Assembly: GCA_025934335.1 (NCBI GenBank)
Contig: JAICYG010000067.1
Span: 1-13,330, forward strand
Length of the DNA: 13,330 bases
Reading direction: 5' to 3'
From: Thermoleophilia bacterium
Lineage (GTDB): Bacteria; Actinomycetota; Thermoleophilia; Gaiellales; Gaiellaceae
Shown here: in pieces, positions 12,787-13,330 of the stretch
How positions within the stretch are numbered: position 1 is the first letter of the stretch
Layout: each line of letters opens with the position of its first letter
The notes under the pieces: model-generated
Database searches by the model: none
What the model was told of the DNA's origin: nothing
Seen by the model: the letters and a program-made list of their open reading frames with translations, nothing else
Position numbers and translations under genes: made by a program

Positions 12787-13330
12787 TTCGTGTAGTCCAT
12801 GCAGTCCTTCTTGCCGTTACCGCAGTCGGCGATCGGCGTCTTCCAGAAGTAGATCTGCTTGAAGTACTTGAGCGGCGCGTTCGCGTGGTACTGCGCGCAC
12901 GATCCCTTGGACAGCTTGTTCATGATCGGGCACGACTTCGAGTTGACGGGCGTCTCGCCGAAGTAGATCGCCTGCTGCGCCTGCACCTTCGGGGTCGAGA
13001 CCCACGCGAGCCACTTGTACGCGCAGTCGAGGTTCTTCGTCTTCGACGACACCATCCACGTGTCGAGCCAGCCGGTCGCGCCCTCCTTCGGCACGAGGTC
13101 CTTCACCGGTGCCTTGTCGGCCACGAGCGTGTTCGTCTGGTACGGCCACGACGCGCCCACCACGGCGTCGCCGTTCTTGAACAGGTCGATCTCGTCGGAC
13201 GCGAGCGCCCAGTACTTCATGATCAGCGGCTTCTGCTTCTTCAGCAGGCTGACCGCAGCGTTGAACTGCTTCGAGTTCAGCTCGTAGGGATCCTTGATCC
13301 CGAGCGAGCGCTGCGTCTTCATCAGGTACA
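12753..13330 (-). CDS. extracellular solute-binding protein of a polyamine-type ABC importer, C-terminal part (5' end outside window)
   Basis: C-terminal ~192 residues of an exported substrate-binding protein that would hand its ligand to the two permeases downstream. The frame is open to the window edge, so the signal peptide and N-terminal lobe are missing; the ATG at 13322 is internal. GDAVVGASWPYQTNTLVADKAPVKDLVPKEGATGWLDTWMVSSKTKN is the hinge and ligand-site region typical of PotD/YdcS-type proteins (a Trp/Asp-containing pocket). AYKWLAWVSTPKVQAQQAIYFGETPVNSKSC follows the usual WxxxxxxPxxQAxxAxxxGxxPxN pattern. FWKTPIADCGNGKKDC...WQQAWTQLKG closes the protein. Five cysteines lie in this part, which suggests disulfides in the exported protein. 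Its 3' end overlaps the PotB-like start by 34 bases. Confidence 0.87.
   Translation of the reverse strand, partial: YLMKTQRSLGIKDPYELNSKQFNAAVSLLKKQKPLIMKYWALASDEIDLFKNGDAVVGASWPYQTNTLVADKAPVKDLVPKEGATGWLDTWMVSSKTKNLDCAYKWLAWVSTPKVQAQQAIYFGETPVNSKSCPIMNKLSKGSCAQYHANAPLKYFKQIYFWKTPIADCGNGKKDCMDYTKWQQAWTQLKG

Noticed and set aside
13263..13322. The ATG at 13322 as the true start of a short binding-protein gene.
   Set aside because: The frame stays open to the window edge, and the protein lacks the signal peptide and N-terminal lobe required by the family, so the gene is cut by the window.

Overview
The window comes from a very GC-rich bacterial chromosome. Codon third positions are strongly G/C, GTG and TTG starts are common, genes are packed with 4-base or overlapping junctions, and at least two genes appear to begin at or right beside their transcription start (TANNNT, six bases, start codon). 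This pattern fits Actinobacteria, perhaps a deep-branching soil lineage such as Thermoleophilia. The lineage is inferred from style and gene content, because no phylogenetic marker is present. No rRNA, tRNA, CRISPR array, insertion sequence or phage gene was seen. Coding density is near total: the longest gene-free stretch is about 130 bases, so no gap exceeds 300 bases.

Layout. Bases 1-594 (+) are the C-terminal half of a sugar-porter-type MFS transporter. Bases 640/682-2810 (+) hold two coupled permeases of a dipeptide/oligopeptide (Dpp/Opp-type) ABC importer, with no binding protein or ATPase beside them. They face, and overlap by 79 bases, the end of a three-gene minus-strand operon (7156 to 2732). 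In transcription order this operon encodes a receiver-only response regulator, a FAD/NAD(P) disulfide oxidoreductase resembling lipoamide dehydrogenase but with the usual catalytic His replaced by Phe, and a large GH63-like glucosidase. Its promoter side faces an M19-type dipeptidase (7198-8169, +). That gene ends in a 14-base overlap with a MaoC-like hydratase (8608-8156, -), whose start is back to back with an aldo/keto reductase (8639-9532, +).

Bases 9531-9676, between the convergent aldo/keto reductase and aldehyde dehydrogenase genes, are almost entirely palindromic. They hold a 14-bp palindrome on the reductase stop codon, four copies of a 13-bp odd palindrome (GGTGTC-T/A-GACACC) arranged as two hairpins, and a perfect 15-bp inverted repeat, one arm of which is the last codons of the dehydrogenase gene. 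This is the most unusual DNA in the window.

Bases 9665-13330 (-) are an apparent polyamine uptake and catabolism operon: the end of a binding protein, a PotB-like permease, a PotC-like permease, and an aldehyde dehydrogenase closest to gamma-aminobutyraldehyde dehydrogenases. The order matches E. coli ydcS-(T)-U-V-W, except that the ATPase is not between the binding protein and the permeases. The likely role is import of putrescine or a related amine and oxidation of its aldehyde product to GABA. Most of the window is ordinary transport and catabolism. I did not find a convincing new multi-gene system; the palindrome cluster and the regulator-oxidoreductase-glucosidase operon deserve the second look.
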